This document shows positions 8,782 to 16,992 of a stretch of 64,000 bases of DNA, one piece after another; the first letter of the stretch is position 1, and each line of letters begins with the position of its first letter. The translations under genes were made by a program, and so were the position numbers. The DNA comes from Sphingobacteriales bacterium. GTDB taxonomy: Bacteria > Bacteroidota > Bacteroidia > Chitinophagales > UBA2359. Location: the NCBI GenBank assembly GCA_016706405.1, contig JADJJT010000003.1, positions 496,001-560,000 of the forward strand. The letters run 5' to 3'. Under the pieces are notes generated by a model, which was not told the origin of the DNA, made no database searches, and saw nothing but the letters and a program-made list of their open reading frames with translations.

Positions 8782-9537
8782 ATGCAAGTAGTAGGCATTA
8801 TACCCGCGAGGTACGCTTCGTCGCGACTGCCGGGCAAGCCCCTAAGCCAAATTGCCGGCAAAACTTTAATACAGCGTGTTTATGAGCAGGCCAAACAAGC
8901 TACTGCCTTAAACGCTGTTTATGTTGCTACTGACAGCCCTCAAATTATGCAAGCCGTAGCCAATTTTGGCGGCCACGCTATTTTAACCCATACCAACCAC
9001 CAAAGCGGCACCGAACGTTGCGCCGAAGCCATCGAAAAACTACCATCTAAGCCCAATATTGTCATAAATATACAAGGAGATGAACCGTTTATTAATCCGG
9101 AGCAAATAAACCAAGTTGTTCAAATATTCACACAAAACCCAGATGCGCAGTTGGCAACACTCATCCGGAAAATAACAGAACCCGAAGTCTTGTTAAATCC
9201 AAATCACCCAAAAGTAGTTATTAACGAACAAGGGCAGGCCATATACTTTAGTCGGCAGGCCATACCATTTTTGCGCAACCACCCCACCCAAAATTGGCTA
9301 CAACACCACGTTTTTTACCAGCATGTTGGCATTTATGGCTATACCGCACAAGTATTACAACAAATTGTGCAACTGCCTCCTTCGCCCCTCGAACAAGCCG
9401 AGCTGTTAGAGCAGTTGCGCTGGATAGCGCATGGTTGGCCAATTTTTACCCAAATCACCTCCTACCCTACCCTATCGGTTGATACCCCCGACGATTTAGC
9501 CGCCGCCATTGAATATGCGCAAGCAAATAACTTGTAG
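8782..9537 (+). CDS. kdsB: 3-deoxy-manno-octulosonate cytidylyltransferase (CMP-KDO synthetase)
   Basis: KdsB activates KDO with CTP to CMP-KDO for lipopolysaccharide inner-core synthesis, in the cytoplasm. The 251-residue protein opens with the nucleotidyltransferase signature IIPARYASSRLPGKPL and has TDSPQIMQAV, GTERCAEA, VINIQGDEPFINPEQI and near the end SVDTPDDL, all family hallmarks at normal length. The ATG at 8782 is preferred over upstream in-frame GTG codons, which lie inside the preceding gene. It follows the propeller gene by 17 bp, so it may depend on that transcript. Confidence 0.93.
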   Translation: MQVVGIIPARYASSRLPGKPLSQIAGKTLIQRVYEQAKQATALNAVYVATDSPQIMQAVANFGGHAILTHTNHQSGTERCAEAIEKLPSKPNIVINIQGDEPFINPEQINQVVQIFTQNPDAQLATLIRKITEPEVLLNPNHPKVVINEQGQAIYFSRQAIPFLRNHPTQNWLQHHVFYQHVGIYGYTAQVLQQIVQLPPSPLEQAELLEQLRWIAHGWPIFTQITSYPTLSVDTPDDLAAAIEYAQANNL

Positions 9538-9594
9538 CCGTTTTATTAATTTATCCGGATTTTTTACCTAATTTTGGCCAAAATTTTTATTTAT

Positions 9595-10020
9595 ATGCGC
9601 CCCCTGCATTTGTATGGCACTTGCACTGCCATCTTATTTTTATCCATTACAGCAATGGCCATTTATGCAATAGGCTGCAAGCCCGGCGCTACTGCCGACA
9701 ACGCCCTGGCAAACGCTACCACCCAAGCTCGCTTGCAAGGCGATTGGCAATCGGCAGATGACCCCAACAACGTAGCCTCCTTTAGAGAAGACCATTTGCT
9801 TATTATTTATAAAGGCAAAATGCAATCGAATGTAGTTTTTGAAGTGCTTGATAACTGCCAGTCGCAAACCCCCAACAACAAAGGTATGGCGTTGCGCCCC
9901 ACTAATTTGGGCAGCGAAGTACCATGTTATACCCTAAAAAAGTTAAGTGTAGATAAGTTTGCTTTTCAAATTGGCGACCAAAATATAACCCGCGAATATA
10001 ACCGAATAAAGCAACCCTAA
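9595..10020 (+). CDS. Small putative lipoprotein, function unknown
   Basis: About 141 residues from the ATG at 9595; a TTG at 9574 would add seven residues. A hydrophobic segment (AILFLSITAMAIYAIGC) ends in a Cys that could be lipidated. The rest resembles small lipocalin-like lipoproteins of Bacteroidota (LQGDWQSADDPNNVASFRED, then YTLKKLSVDKFAF), where a Trp-containing strand is followed by alternating strands. I recognise no specific family. It lies 57 bp after kdsB and 45 bp before the barrel gene on the same strand. Confidence 0.6.
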   Translation: MRPLHLYGTCTAILFLSITAMAIYAIGCKPGATADNALANATTQARLQGDWQSADDPNNVASFREDHLLIIYKGKMQSNVVFEVLDNCQSQTPNNKGMALRPTNLGSEVPCYTLKKLSVDKFAFQIGDQNITREYNRIKQP

Positions 10021-10065
10021 CAAATATTTTAAAACAACAATCATACAATAATAGTATAATAGTTT

Positions 10066-10890
10066 ATGCGTGCAGCCAATTACACTTTTTTTAGTTTTAT
10101 TTTGATGCTGATTTCTGTTTTGGCTTATTCCGGAAATGATAAAAACCAGGTAGGCGCAAGGTCGCAGGCATTAGCATTCACCGGATTAGCCTCTAATAAT
10201 ATAGAGGCTTTGTTTAATAATGCAGCGGGGTTGGCGCTGTTAAAAGGTTTTAGTGGGCAGGTTAGCGCCGAAAATCATTTTTTATTAAGCGATATAAACT
10301 CGTTTGGATTAGGTTTAGGACTTCCGGTAAAAAAAACAGGTAGTTTTGGACTGGGTGTTACCTATTATGGCAACCCCGCCTACAACGAAACACGTGCTGT
10401 TTTGGCTTACGGCAGAAGGCTATTTAAAAATTTTTCAATAGGCGTACAACTACAAGGTTATGCTGTAAATATGGGCGAGTATGGCAGCACTTTTAAACCT
10501 AATTTTGGTTTGGGTATTTTATACAAAGCAAGTTCCAAAATGTGGTTAGCAGGTCATTTACACAACCCATTAGAGCAAAGTATTACCGGCGCACAAGTTG
10601 ATAATTTACCCACCATTCTGCAAGTTGGAATGTTGTTTAATGCTACTGATGCTTTGTCGTTTTTTGCCGAAATTGAAAAAAACTTAGTTGAAAAACCTAT
10701 TTTTAAAGTAGCCGTTGAATATGCCATCGCTAAAAAGTTTTTTGTTCGGGGTGGTATTTCCGGATATCCCGCGCAGGCATCGTTAGGCGCAGGTGTGCAG
10801 GTTGGCAACCATATATTTATAGATTTTGGCTCGGCATGGCATCAAACCTTAGGTTACTCGCCGGCCTTTACGCTGCGATTTCAAAAGTAA
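10066..10890 (+). CDS. Outer-membrane beta-barrel protein (PorV/PorQ-like)
   Basis: A 274-residue protein with a signal peptide (FFSFILMLISVLAYS) and mature start GARSQALAFTGLASNNIEALFNNAAGLALL. That Gly/Asn-rich opening is shared by PorV/PorQ and FadL-like barrels. Alternating strands follow and the protein ends in a strand with a terminal aromatic (FTLRFQK), as expected for an outer-membrane barrel. It is too short for canonical PorV and PorQ, so a direct role in type IX secretion is only a possibility. It converges with the Gfo/Idh/MocA gene, 7 bp between stops. Confidence 0.7.
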   Translation: MRAANYTFFSFILMLISVLAYSGNDKNQVGARSQALAFTGLASNNIEALFNNAAGLALLKGFSGQVSAENHFLLSDINSFGLGLGLPVKKTGSFGLGVTYYGNPAYNETRAVLAYGRRLFKNFSIGVQLQGYAVNMGEYGSTFKPNFGLGILYKASSKMWLAGHLHNPLEQSITGAQVDNLPTILQVGMLFNATDALSFFAEIEKNLVEKPIFKVAVEYAIAKKFFVRGGISGYPAQASLGAGVQVGNHIFIDFGSAWHQTLGYSPAFTLRFQK

Positions 10891-10897
10891 GCTAAAC

Positions 10898-11923
10898 TTA
10901 CCGCGCCACACTGCGATACATTTTTTCAATTAGCTCAATTATTTTTCGGCCTTCCGTGCCATTGGTGGCAATGGTAGCACGGCCAAGCAAGGTATCAATC
11001 ACATTTTCAATTACTTTATCATGGTTTGACATAGAGCCTTTGTAACTGCCGTAGTCATTGGCTTGTTGTTGTACTATAGTTTGCAATTCGGGTTTAGGAT
11101 AGTTATTAACAAGCCAATAATCGAGGGTATTAAGGTATTGCCCACCTATTTTTACGGCACCTTCGCTTCCTAATAAAGTTATTGAGCCTTCCATATTTTG
11201 CCCAAAAGCGCCAATATTAAAATTAACCGTAATAACAGCTTGTTGTTCGTGTGATTTTAATAAAAAAGCCCCCGAATCTTCAAACTCAATACTATGTTGA
11301 TGCGTAGCATTTTGCACATATCCGGATAAACAGTCGGCATCGCCCGTCAAATAATATAAAATGTCAATAAAGTGGCTAAACTGTGTAAACAAACAGCCAC
11401 CGTCCTGTTTTTTAGTGCCGCGCCAGCTTGGTTTTTGGTAATAAGCATCGTTGCGGTTCCAAAAACAATTCACTACAACCTGATGTATTTGCCCTAAGCC
11501 CTGTTTTAATAGCAACTGTTTTACCGCTACAACCAGCGGATTATACCTGTTTTGCTTTACCACAAACAAATATTTATTATTGTTAAGGGCAGCGGCAATC
11601 ATGGCATCACAATCGCGGGTTGATAACGCCATTGGTTTTTCGCAAACTACGTGTTTACCTGCATTTAGGGCGGCAATAGTCATAGGTGCGTGCAAATTGT
11701 TAGGAGTACAAATATGTATAATTTGCACCTCCGGTATTTGTAGAACCTCTTCAAAATCAGTAGTGGTAACCAAACTGTTTTGGTTAAGGACTACATGTGC
11801 CTCGTTAAGTCGGGCAGGATTTACATCGCATATAGCACTTAGCTGCGCGCTTGGGTTAGCCTGTATTAGCTGCGCGTGTCTAAACCCAATATTTCCCACG
11901 CCAATAACTGCAAACTGAAACAT
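10898..11923 (-). CDS. Gfo/Idh/MocA family oxidoreductase
   Basis: A 341-residue NAD(P)-dependent sugar or inositol dehydrogenase-type enzyme. The nucleotide-binding motif GVGNIG is at residues 8-13, CEKPMALS carries the conserved Glu-Lys-Pro, and a C-terminal alpha/beta domain follows (NCFWNRNDAYY, then GGCLFTQFSHFIDIL). The substrate is not evident. It lies 30 bp downstream of moxR-like. A TAATTTTG box (complement at 11928-11935) would start transcripts almost at its ATG, so it may also have its own, nearly leaderless, transcript. Confidence 0.9.
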   Translation of the reverse strand: MFQFAVIGVGNIGFRHAQLIQANPSAQLSAICDVNPARLNEAHVVLNQNSLVTTTDFEEVLQIPEVQIIHICTPNNLHAPMTIAALNAGKHVVCEKPMALSTRDCDAMIAAALNNNKYLFVVKQNRYNPLVVAVKQLLLKQGLGQIHQVVVNCFWNRNDAYYQKPSWRGTKKQDGGCLFTQFSHFIDILYYLTGDADCLSGYVQNATHQHSIEFEDSGAFLLKSHEQQAVITVNFNIGAFGQNMEGSITLLGSEGAVKIGGQYLNTLDYWLVNNYPKPELQTIVQQQANDYGSYKGSMSNHDKVIENVIDTLLGRATIATNGTEGRKIIELIEKMYRSVAR

Positions 11924-11953
11924 GGTGCAAAATTAGCAAAATATATAGAGTTG

Positions 11954-12880
11954 TTATTTATGCAACAGTTCCCAATCTTCGTGGGTTTTTGCTAAAATAG
12001 AATAAGTTGCCCTAAGTTGGGCAATTTGTGGCTCAATACCTTGAGTTAGGTCAATATTGGCTTCATTTAACAAATGTATCCAGGCCAACAGCTCGGCGGT
12101 GGCAGGTTTTTTTCGCATACCGCTTTCTCTGATTTGCATAAAATGGTCGATAGCCGCATTAACCATGCCTTGTGTAAAATTAGCTTTAAGCGGAATGCGT
12201 TTGGCGACAATTTCGGCCAACTGTTTTTTATCCGGAAAAGCAATATGATAATAAACGCATCGTCGCAAAAAAGCATCCGGAAGATTTTTTTCACTGTTGC
12301 TGGTTATAACAATAATGGGGCGGTGTGGCTCGTAAACACTTATTGTTTGGGCAGTTTCGCGGATTCTGAACTCCATTGCTTCTAATTCGTGCAATAAATC
12401 GTTCGGAAAATCGCGAGGCGCTTTGTCTATTTCGTCAATTAATACTACTGCGCGCTCTTGTTGCGAGTTGGCAATGGCTTTGCCTAAAGCTTCGAGGGCT
12501 ATATATTGTTGCGCCTGTGGTGCCTGATGGTTGGCTTGTTTAATTTGTGCATCGTGAAAATGCCCCAGCGAATCGTAACGATAAAAAAGGTCGCGCGCTT
12601 CGGTATTGGTTTTGGTGTAAAACACATACAAAGGCAAGTTTAATTGCCAGGCTATACTGTTTGCCAACTGAGTTTTACCGGTGCCGGGCTCGCCGGTAAG
12701 CAAAAGGGGTTGGCCAAGCGCAAGCGCAACATTTACAGCATCGGCCAATGGTTGCGAGGCAATATAAAATTCGGGTGCATCTAATCCGGGCAAGCACTTA
12801 AATAACGGCGAAGACAAGCCGCGTTCTAATACAGTTTGATTGTTAGTAGCGTACTGGCTAAAATGGAGTTGCTGAGGCAT
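11954..12880 (-). CDS. MoxR-family AAA+ ATPase
   Basis: A 308-residue AAA+ protein with Walker A GEPGTGKT at residues 63-70 and Walker B VVLIDEIDKAPRDFPNDLLHELE near residues 144-166. The sensor region ITSNSEKNLPDAFLRRC follows, then a C-terminal lid domain. MoxR ATPases act as chaperones, typically with a von Willebrand factor A partner encoded next door; no such partner is visible here, so the client is unknown. It is divergent from the aldolase gene and upstream of the oxidoreductase. Confidence 0.87.
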   Translation of the reverse strand: MPQQLHFSQYATNNQTVLERGLSSPLFKCLPGLDAPEFYIASQPLADAVNVALALGQPLLLTGEPGTGKTQLANSIAWQLNLPLYVFYTKTNTEARDLFYRYDSLGHFHDAQIKQANHQAPQAQQYIALEALGKAIANSQQERAVVLIDEIDKAPRDFPNDLLHELEAMEFRIRETAQTISVYEPHRPIIVITSNSEKNLPDAFLRRCVYYHIAFPDKKQLAEIVAKRIPLKANFTQGMVNAAIDHFMQIRESGMRKKPATAELLAWIHLLNEANIDLTQGIEPQIAQLRATYSILAKTHEDWELLHK

Positions 12881-12926
12881 TTCTACAGATAAAATTAAAC
12901 TTAAATTAGTGCAGGTGTTTGCAAGG

Positions 12927-12934
12927 CAAAAATA
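12927..12934 (-). promoter_or_regulatory. Candidate -7 box for the MoxR gene
   Basis: Read on the minus strand this is TATTTTTG, matching TAnnTTTG, 46 bp before the MoxR start codon. It is back-to-back with the aldolase promoter. Confidence 0.4.
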
Positions 12935-13010
12935 GTGGTAAATGATTAATTCTTTTTGTTGCTAATTGCACTATAAGCCTATTTTACTACCTTTAATCCT
13001 ATAGATTTTG

Positions 13011-13018
13011 TAACTTTG
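13011..13018 (+). promoter_or_regulatory. Bacteroidota -7 box (TAACTTTG) upstream of class I aldolase
   Basis: A consensus -7 box about 100 bp before the aldolase ATG. The leader that follows contains two TCCGGA sites (near 13031 and 13083). Confidence 0.5.
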
Positions 13019-13120
13019 CGGTGCAAAAATATCCGGATAAAACGAGTAAAAAAAGCTAAACCTTGTTAAAACCCATTTTTTATCCGGAATAATTCTTTTA
13101 TAAACGAAACTGCAAAAAAA

Positions 13121-14182
13121 ATGTCTAATTTATCTCGTATCGAAACCCTTTTAGGCGACAAAGCTCAGTCGTTATTATCACACGTTAGTAACACCGTAAG
13201 CAAAGAGCACCTACATGCCCCCGGCCCCGATTTTGTTGAGCGTATTTTTGGCGTTTCTAACCGCAATATTCAAACGTTGCGAAGCCTGCAAACCATTTTA
13301 AATCATGGGCGTTTAGCTGGCAGTGGCTACCTCTCTATTTTACCCGTTGATCAAGGTATTGAACATACCGCCGGTGCTTCGTTTGCACCTAATCCCATTT
13401 ATTTTGACCCCGAAAATATAGTGCAATTAGCCATTGAAGGCGGTTGCAATGCGGTGGCCACTACTTTTGGTAATTTAGGCATTTTAGCACGAAAATATGC
13501 CCATAAAATACCGTTTTTGGTTAAAATAAATCATAATGAATTACTAACCTACCCTAATAAATTTGACCAAGTTTTATACGGCAGCGTACAAGATGCCTGG
13601 AATTTAGGTGCCGCCGCCGTAGGCGCTACTATTTATTACGGCTCGGACGAGGCAACACGCCAAATACAAGAAATTGCCGAAGCCTTTGAACATGCCCACG
13701 ACCTTGGCATGGCCACTGTTTTGTGGTGTTATCTTCGCAACGGCAGCTTTAAAAAAGATGGTGTAGATTACCACGCATCCGCCGATTTAACCGGACAAGC
13801 TAACCACCTTGGCGCCACCATCCAAGCCGATATTATCAAACAAAAACTTCCTACTAATAACGGCGGGTTTAATGCCTTAAAATACAGCAAAACCCACGCA
13901 AAAGTTTATAGCCAGCTAACAACAGACCACCCCATTGACCTTTGCCGCTACCAAGTGGTAAACAATTATATGGGGCGAATTGGCCTTATAAACTCGGGGG
14001 GCGAATCGAGCGGAGCCAGCGACCTTGCCGACGCCGTAACCACAGCCGTAATTAATAAACGGGCAGGCGGTATGGGTTTAATATCGGGGCGCAAAGCTTT
14101 TCAACGCCCAATGGCCGAGGGTATTGAATTGCTGAACGCGATACAAGATGTATATTTGTGCCAAGAAATTGGTTTGGCCTAA
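13121..14182 (+). CDS. fbaB: Class I fructose-bisphosphate aldolase (DhnA/FbaB type)
   Basis: This enzyme interconverts fructose 1,6-bisphosphate with glyceraldehyde 3-phosphate and dihydroxyacetone phosphate, using a Schiff-base lysine. The 353-residue protein matches the DhnA-type: ILPVDQGIEHTAGASFAPNP near residue 73, FLVKINHNELL near 132, and QADIIK with K240 where this family carries its Schiff-base lysine. The phosphate-binding end INSGGESSGASDL and GGMGLISGRKAFQRP follow. No class II aldolase motifs are present. It has its own promoter and a TCCGGA-based hairpin downstream. Confidence 0.9.
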   Translation: MSNLSRIETLLGDKAQSLLSHVSNTVSKEHLHAPGPDFVERIFGVSNRNIQTLRSLQTILNHGRLAGSGYLSILPVDQGIEHTAGASFAPNPIYFDPENIVQLAIEGGCNAVATTFGNLGILARKYAHKIPFLVKINHNELLTYPNKFDQVLYGSVQDAWNLGAAAVGATIYYGSDEATRQIQEIAEAFEHAHDLGMATVLWCYLRNGSFKKDGVDYHASADLTGQANHLGATIQADIIKQKLPTNNGGFNALKYSKTHAKVYSQLTTDHPIDLCRYQVVNNYMGRIGLINSGGESSGASDLADAVTTAVINKRAGGMGLISGRKAFQRPMAEGIELLNAIQDVYLCQEIGLA

Positions 14183-14233
14183 AGAAAAGCATATAGTTAA
14201 GTTGATTTTTTTTTGTTCAGGCTCAAACTGTTT

Positions 14234-14258
14234 TCCGGATGATTTTTTTTCATCCGGA
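14234..14258 (+). terminator. Hairpin of two TCCGGAT copies after the aldolase gene
   Basis: TCCGGATG (14234-14241) and CATCCGGA (14251-14258) form a perfect 8-bp stem around a 9-nt loop. A T-rich tract follows, then a third CATCCGGATG at 14282-14291. The position 52 bp after the stop fits a terminator. Confidence 0.5.
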
Positions 14259-14382
14259 GAGTTGTTATTTTTCCTTTTTTTCATCCGGATGAGTTTATTT
14301 CCGGTCGAAACTTTTTTGTTAAATTATCGTCCTAACTTCCGGAGGTACTTTGCTAATATTAATTTCTAACCATCTACTTTAT

Positions 14383-15348
14383 ATGCGTTTACTCTCTGTT
14401 CGTTTAAATCGTTTTTTTTTAGCAGTTTGGATAGTCGTAAGCATTAGCCTAATATGCCTTGCGAACAATAATGTCTATGGGCAAAATAGCGTTGGTGCCT
14501 CAGCAAACACCGCCTCGATCGAAAAAATTAATACCAAACAAATTCGCAGAGCAGCCAAACGGCAACAAAAAGCCTATCTCGGCGAAATGAAACGCGAAGC
14601 CAAACGTTTGCACAAAGAGCAAGTGCGGCAACTTAAAGCAACACGCCAAAATGCCAAGGCCGAGCAAAGAGCATACCGCCAAAAACTTAGGGCCGAACGC
14701 AGCAATATATATCGCACCCGGCAACAGGCTACCGCCCAAATTATGCGCGACCGCAAAGCCGCACAAATTAGTGCTTACCGCAATAGTTTATCTTTTTCGG
14801 CGCAGGCACAAGCCAACCGCAAACACGATTTGTTAGAAGCCTCGCGTATGCAAACACAAGCCAAACTAAATGCGCAACTTGTACGCGCCGAAGTAGCAAC
14901 AAAAGCAAAAAACAGCAGCTTGGCTGCCGCTTACCAAGCTCGCCACCAGCGCCATGCTTTAGAGAATGAGGCAACAAAACTGAATAAACAACACCACACC
15001 CAAGCAAAAACTAAGCGCCAGCGTGCCGCTTTAGAAATGGCCGGGGTAGTTGGGCAAGCAAAACAACAGGCCAGTTTACAACAGCATAACTATAAGCGCC
15101 AGCTTAAAGCCGACCGCAAAAAAGCACGATATAATGCTGAGAGCGAGCGCTCCTTAGTAGCCCGCGAACGCAATGCTGCCGAACTTCAGGAAAACCAACC
15201 AAATGCATCTTCTAATGAGAATGACGGCAAAACAGAACTAAAAACCTTAAAACCCAGCAAAGCCGAAAAAAAAGCTATCCGAAAAGCTAAAAAAGCCGAT
15301 CGCAAAGCTGCAAAACAGGCTAAAAAGGTCGAAAAACAAAGCAGATAA
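14383..15348 (+). CDS. Exported, highly basic Ala/Lys/Arg/Gln-rich coiled-coil protein
   Basis: A signal peptide (FFLAVWIVVSISLICLANNNVYGQ) is followed by about 280 residues composed almost wholly of Ala, Lys, Arg, Gln and Glu in long helical runs (for example IRRAAKRQQKAYLGEMKREA) and a Lys-rich tail. The protein should be a long, positively charged helix or coiled coil in the periplasm or outside the cell. No family is recognised. A protein this basic might bind nucleic acid or acidic polysaccharide, but that is speculation. The ATG at 14383 is preferred over the upstream TTG at 14350. Confidence 0.65.
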   Translation: MRLLSVRLNRFFLAVWIVVSISLICLANNNVYGQNSVGASANTASIEKINTKQIRRAAKRQQKAYLGEMKREAKRLHKEQVRQLKATRQNAKAEQRAYRQKLRAERSNIYRTRQQATAQIMRDRKAAQISAYRNSLSFSAQAQANRKHDLLEASRMQTQAKLNAQLVRAEVATKAKNSSLAAAYQARHQRHALENEATKLNKQHHTQAKTKRQRAALEMAGVVGQAKQQASLQQHNYKRQLKADRKKARYNAESERSLVARERNAAELQENQPNASSNENDGKTELKTLKPSKAEKKAIRKAKKADRKAAKQAKKVEKQSR

Positions 15349-15422
15349 TAGATTTTAGGTAAAGGCAACGGTATTTTATGCCAGAATTAAAATGCTTTTT
15401 AGCAATTTGATTAATTTTATGG

Positions 15423-15430
15423 TATTTTTG
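15423..15430 (+). promoter_or_regulatory. Candidate -7 box (TATTTTTG) upstream of the MCE gene
   Basis: Matches TAnnTTTG about 96 bp before the MCE start, followed by an ATCCGGAT palindrome in the leader. Confidence 0.4.
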
Positions 15431-15526
15431 CGCAAAATTTATCCGGATAAAATTAATATCCTACAATAATATACTTTATAAGCCCTTTCCCCCCTCAACA
15501 TTAAATATAATACACGCCAATTCCCT

Positions 15527-16621
15527 ATGAAAATTCCGAATGAAGTTAAAGTTGGTATATTAGGTGTTACTGCATTAGTTATTTTATTTTTTGGTTACAA
15601 CTTTTTACGAGGTCGCAAAGTTTTTGCCTCTGACATAGAATACGTGGCCGTTTTCGACAAAGTTGATGGCTTATTAGTAGCCAACCCAGTACAAATTAGT
15701 GGTGTACCCGTAGGTTTAGTAGAATCTATCGATAGGTCGAGTGATGTAACTGCTGCTAACCGAGTTGAGGTGCATTTTACCGTATCAAAAAACACCTTGG
15801 TGCCGCCCAACACAACCATACAAATAATTAGCGTTGGTCTTATGGGCGAAAAAGCACTATTGCTAACCTACGAGGCTTACGAAAAAGATATTGCGCTACC
15901 CCATAATAAAGTTAAAAAAGTAGTTGACCTTACCAATGTTAAGTCTGCGCCCGAAGGCCATGTGTTTGTAGGAGTTTCGGAAATAGGGATGATGGAAACC
16001 GCTAAAAATATTTTAAATGAGCAGGTTACACCCATGAAAGATAAAGCGTTATTGGTGGCCGATACGTTAAAAGAAACCCTTTCGCATGTAAATACGGTTT
16101 TAGCATCGGGGCAAATACAAGAAACCTTAAACAACTTAAATAAAACATTAGTAGGACTACAAAAAACCATTAAAACTATTGATGGAGCAGCACTTAGTAT
16201 CAATAACACATTGCACAAGGATTTGCCTAAAGTTAGCAATATTTTAGCGAATGTTGAGGCTGTTTCGGGGCAGTTGCAGGGCAGTACGACCAAACTAAAC
16301 AGCGTTTTGGAAAATACAAATACAGCTACAAAAAAACTTGCCGAGTTAGAAATCAAACAGACTGTTGATAAACTCAATGGCTCTTTGGCTGAAGCCCAAA
16401 ACCTGATTAAAAAAATTAACAGTACCGAAGGAAGTATGGGAATGCTAATGAATGACAAACAATTGTATCACAATTTAGAAGCCCTAACCCATAATTTGAA
16501 CGAATTATTAGTCGATTTCCAAACCCACCCTAAAGATTATGTAGGCGTATCGCTGATAAATATCAATAAAGGCCGGAAAAAAGATCCGGACTTTAAGCCT
16601 ACCAAATCAGAAGAAAAGTGA
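15527..16621 (+). CDS. MlaD family (MCE domain) lipid-transport protein
   Basis: A 364-residue protein with a single N-terminal membrane anchor (GILGVTALVILFFGYNFLRG) and an MCE domain at about residues 38-115 (VFDKVDGLLVANPVQISGVPVGLV, then ISVGLMGEKALLL). A long helical C-terminus contains repeated NNTL/NKTL heptads. MCE proteins form hexameric rings that shuttle phospholipids between inner and outer membranes; the partner ATPase (mlaF) and permease (mlaE) are not in this window. Confidence 0.88.
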   Translation: MKIPNEVKVGILGVTALVILFFGYNFLRGRKVFASDIEYVAVFDKVDGLLVANPVQISGVPVGLVESIDRSSDVTAANRVEVHFTVSKNTLVPPNTTIQIISVGLMGEKALLLTYEAYEKDIALPHNKVKKVVDLTNVKSAPEGHVFVGVSEIGMMETAKNILNEQVTPMKDKALLVADTLKETLSHVNTVLASGQIQETLNNLNKTLVGLQKTIKTIDGAALSINNTLHKDLPKVSNILANVEAVSGQLQGSTTKLNSVLENTNTATKKLAELEIKQTVDKLNGSLAEAQNLIKKINSTEGSMGMLMNDKQLYHNLEALTHNLNELLVDFQTHPKDYVGVSLININKGRKKDPDFKPTKSEEK

Positions 16622-16992
16622 AAATAAGAGAACTACTTAGTTTAGAGATTGAAGATTAAGCCGGATAAAAACAAAAGAACAATATTGCATATATTTAGTT
16701 TTAAATTTTGCTCCGGATAAAACATACGATTTTTTTTGCCCAAAATAGGCACACAAATAAATACAATTTCGAATTAATCTTTGTAAACCTCAGTTTCGTC
16801 AAATTAGTAAACCAATCAAAACAAGCAAAAATTTTAATCAACCAAGCAAAAAAATCCGGATAAGTAAAGTTTAGTAACCTTTATAATTAGGTTATTTTGC
16901 TTTTTTTAGTCAATTTTGCAGCTAAGTTCTGCCAAAAACTGTCTTTTTAGCAGTTTGAACTAATAAGGCGCAATTTTTGTTTCTATAAAACT
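16622..16992. other. Intergenic region upstream of clpC
   Basis: 371 bp with two TCCGGATA sites (near 16712 and 16855) and A/T-rich flanks. A near-consensus -7 box occurs in TTAATCTTTG near 16785, with spacing one base too long, and TTATTTTGC near 16893 is another candidate. I see no CIRCE-like inverted repeat, so heat-shock control by HrcA is not supported. Confidence 0.4.
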
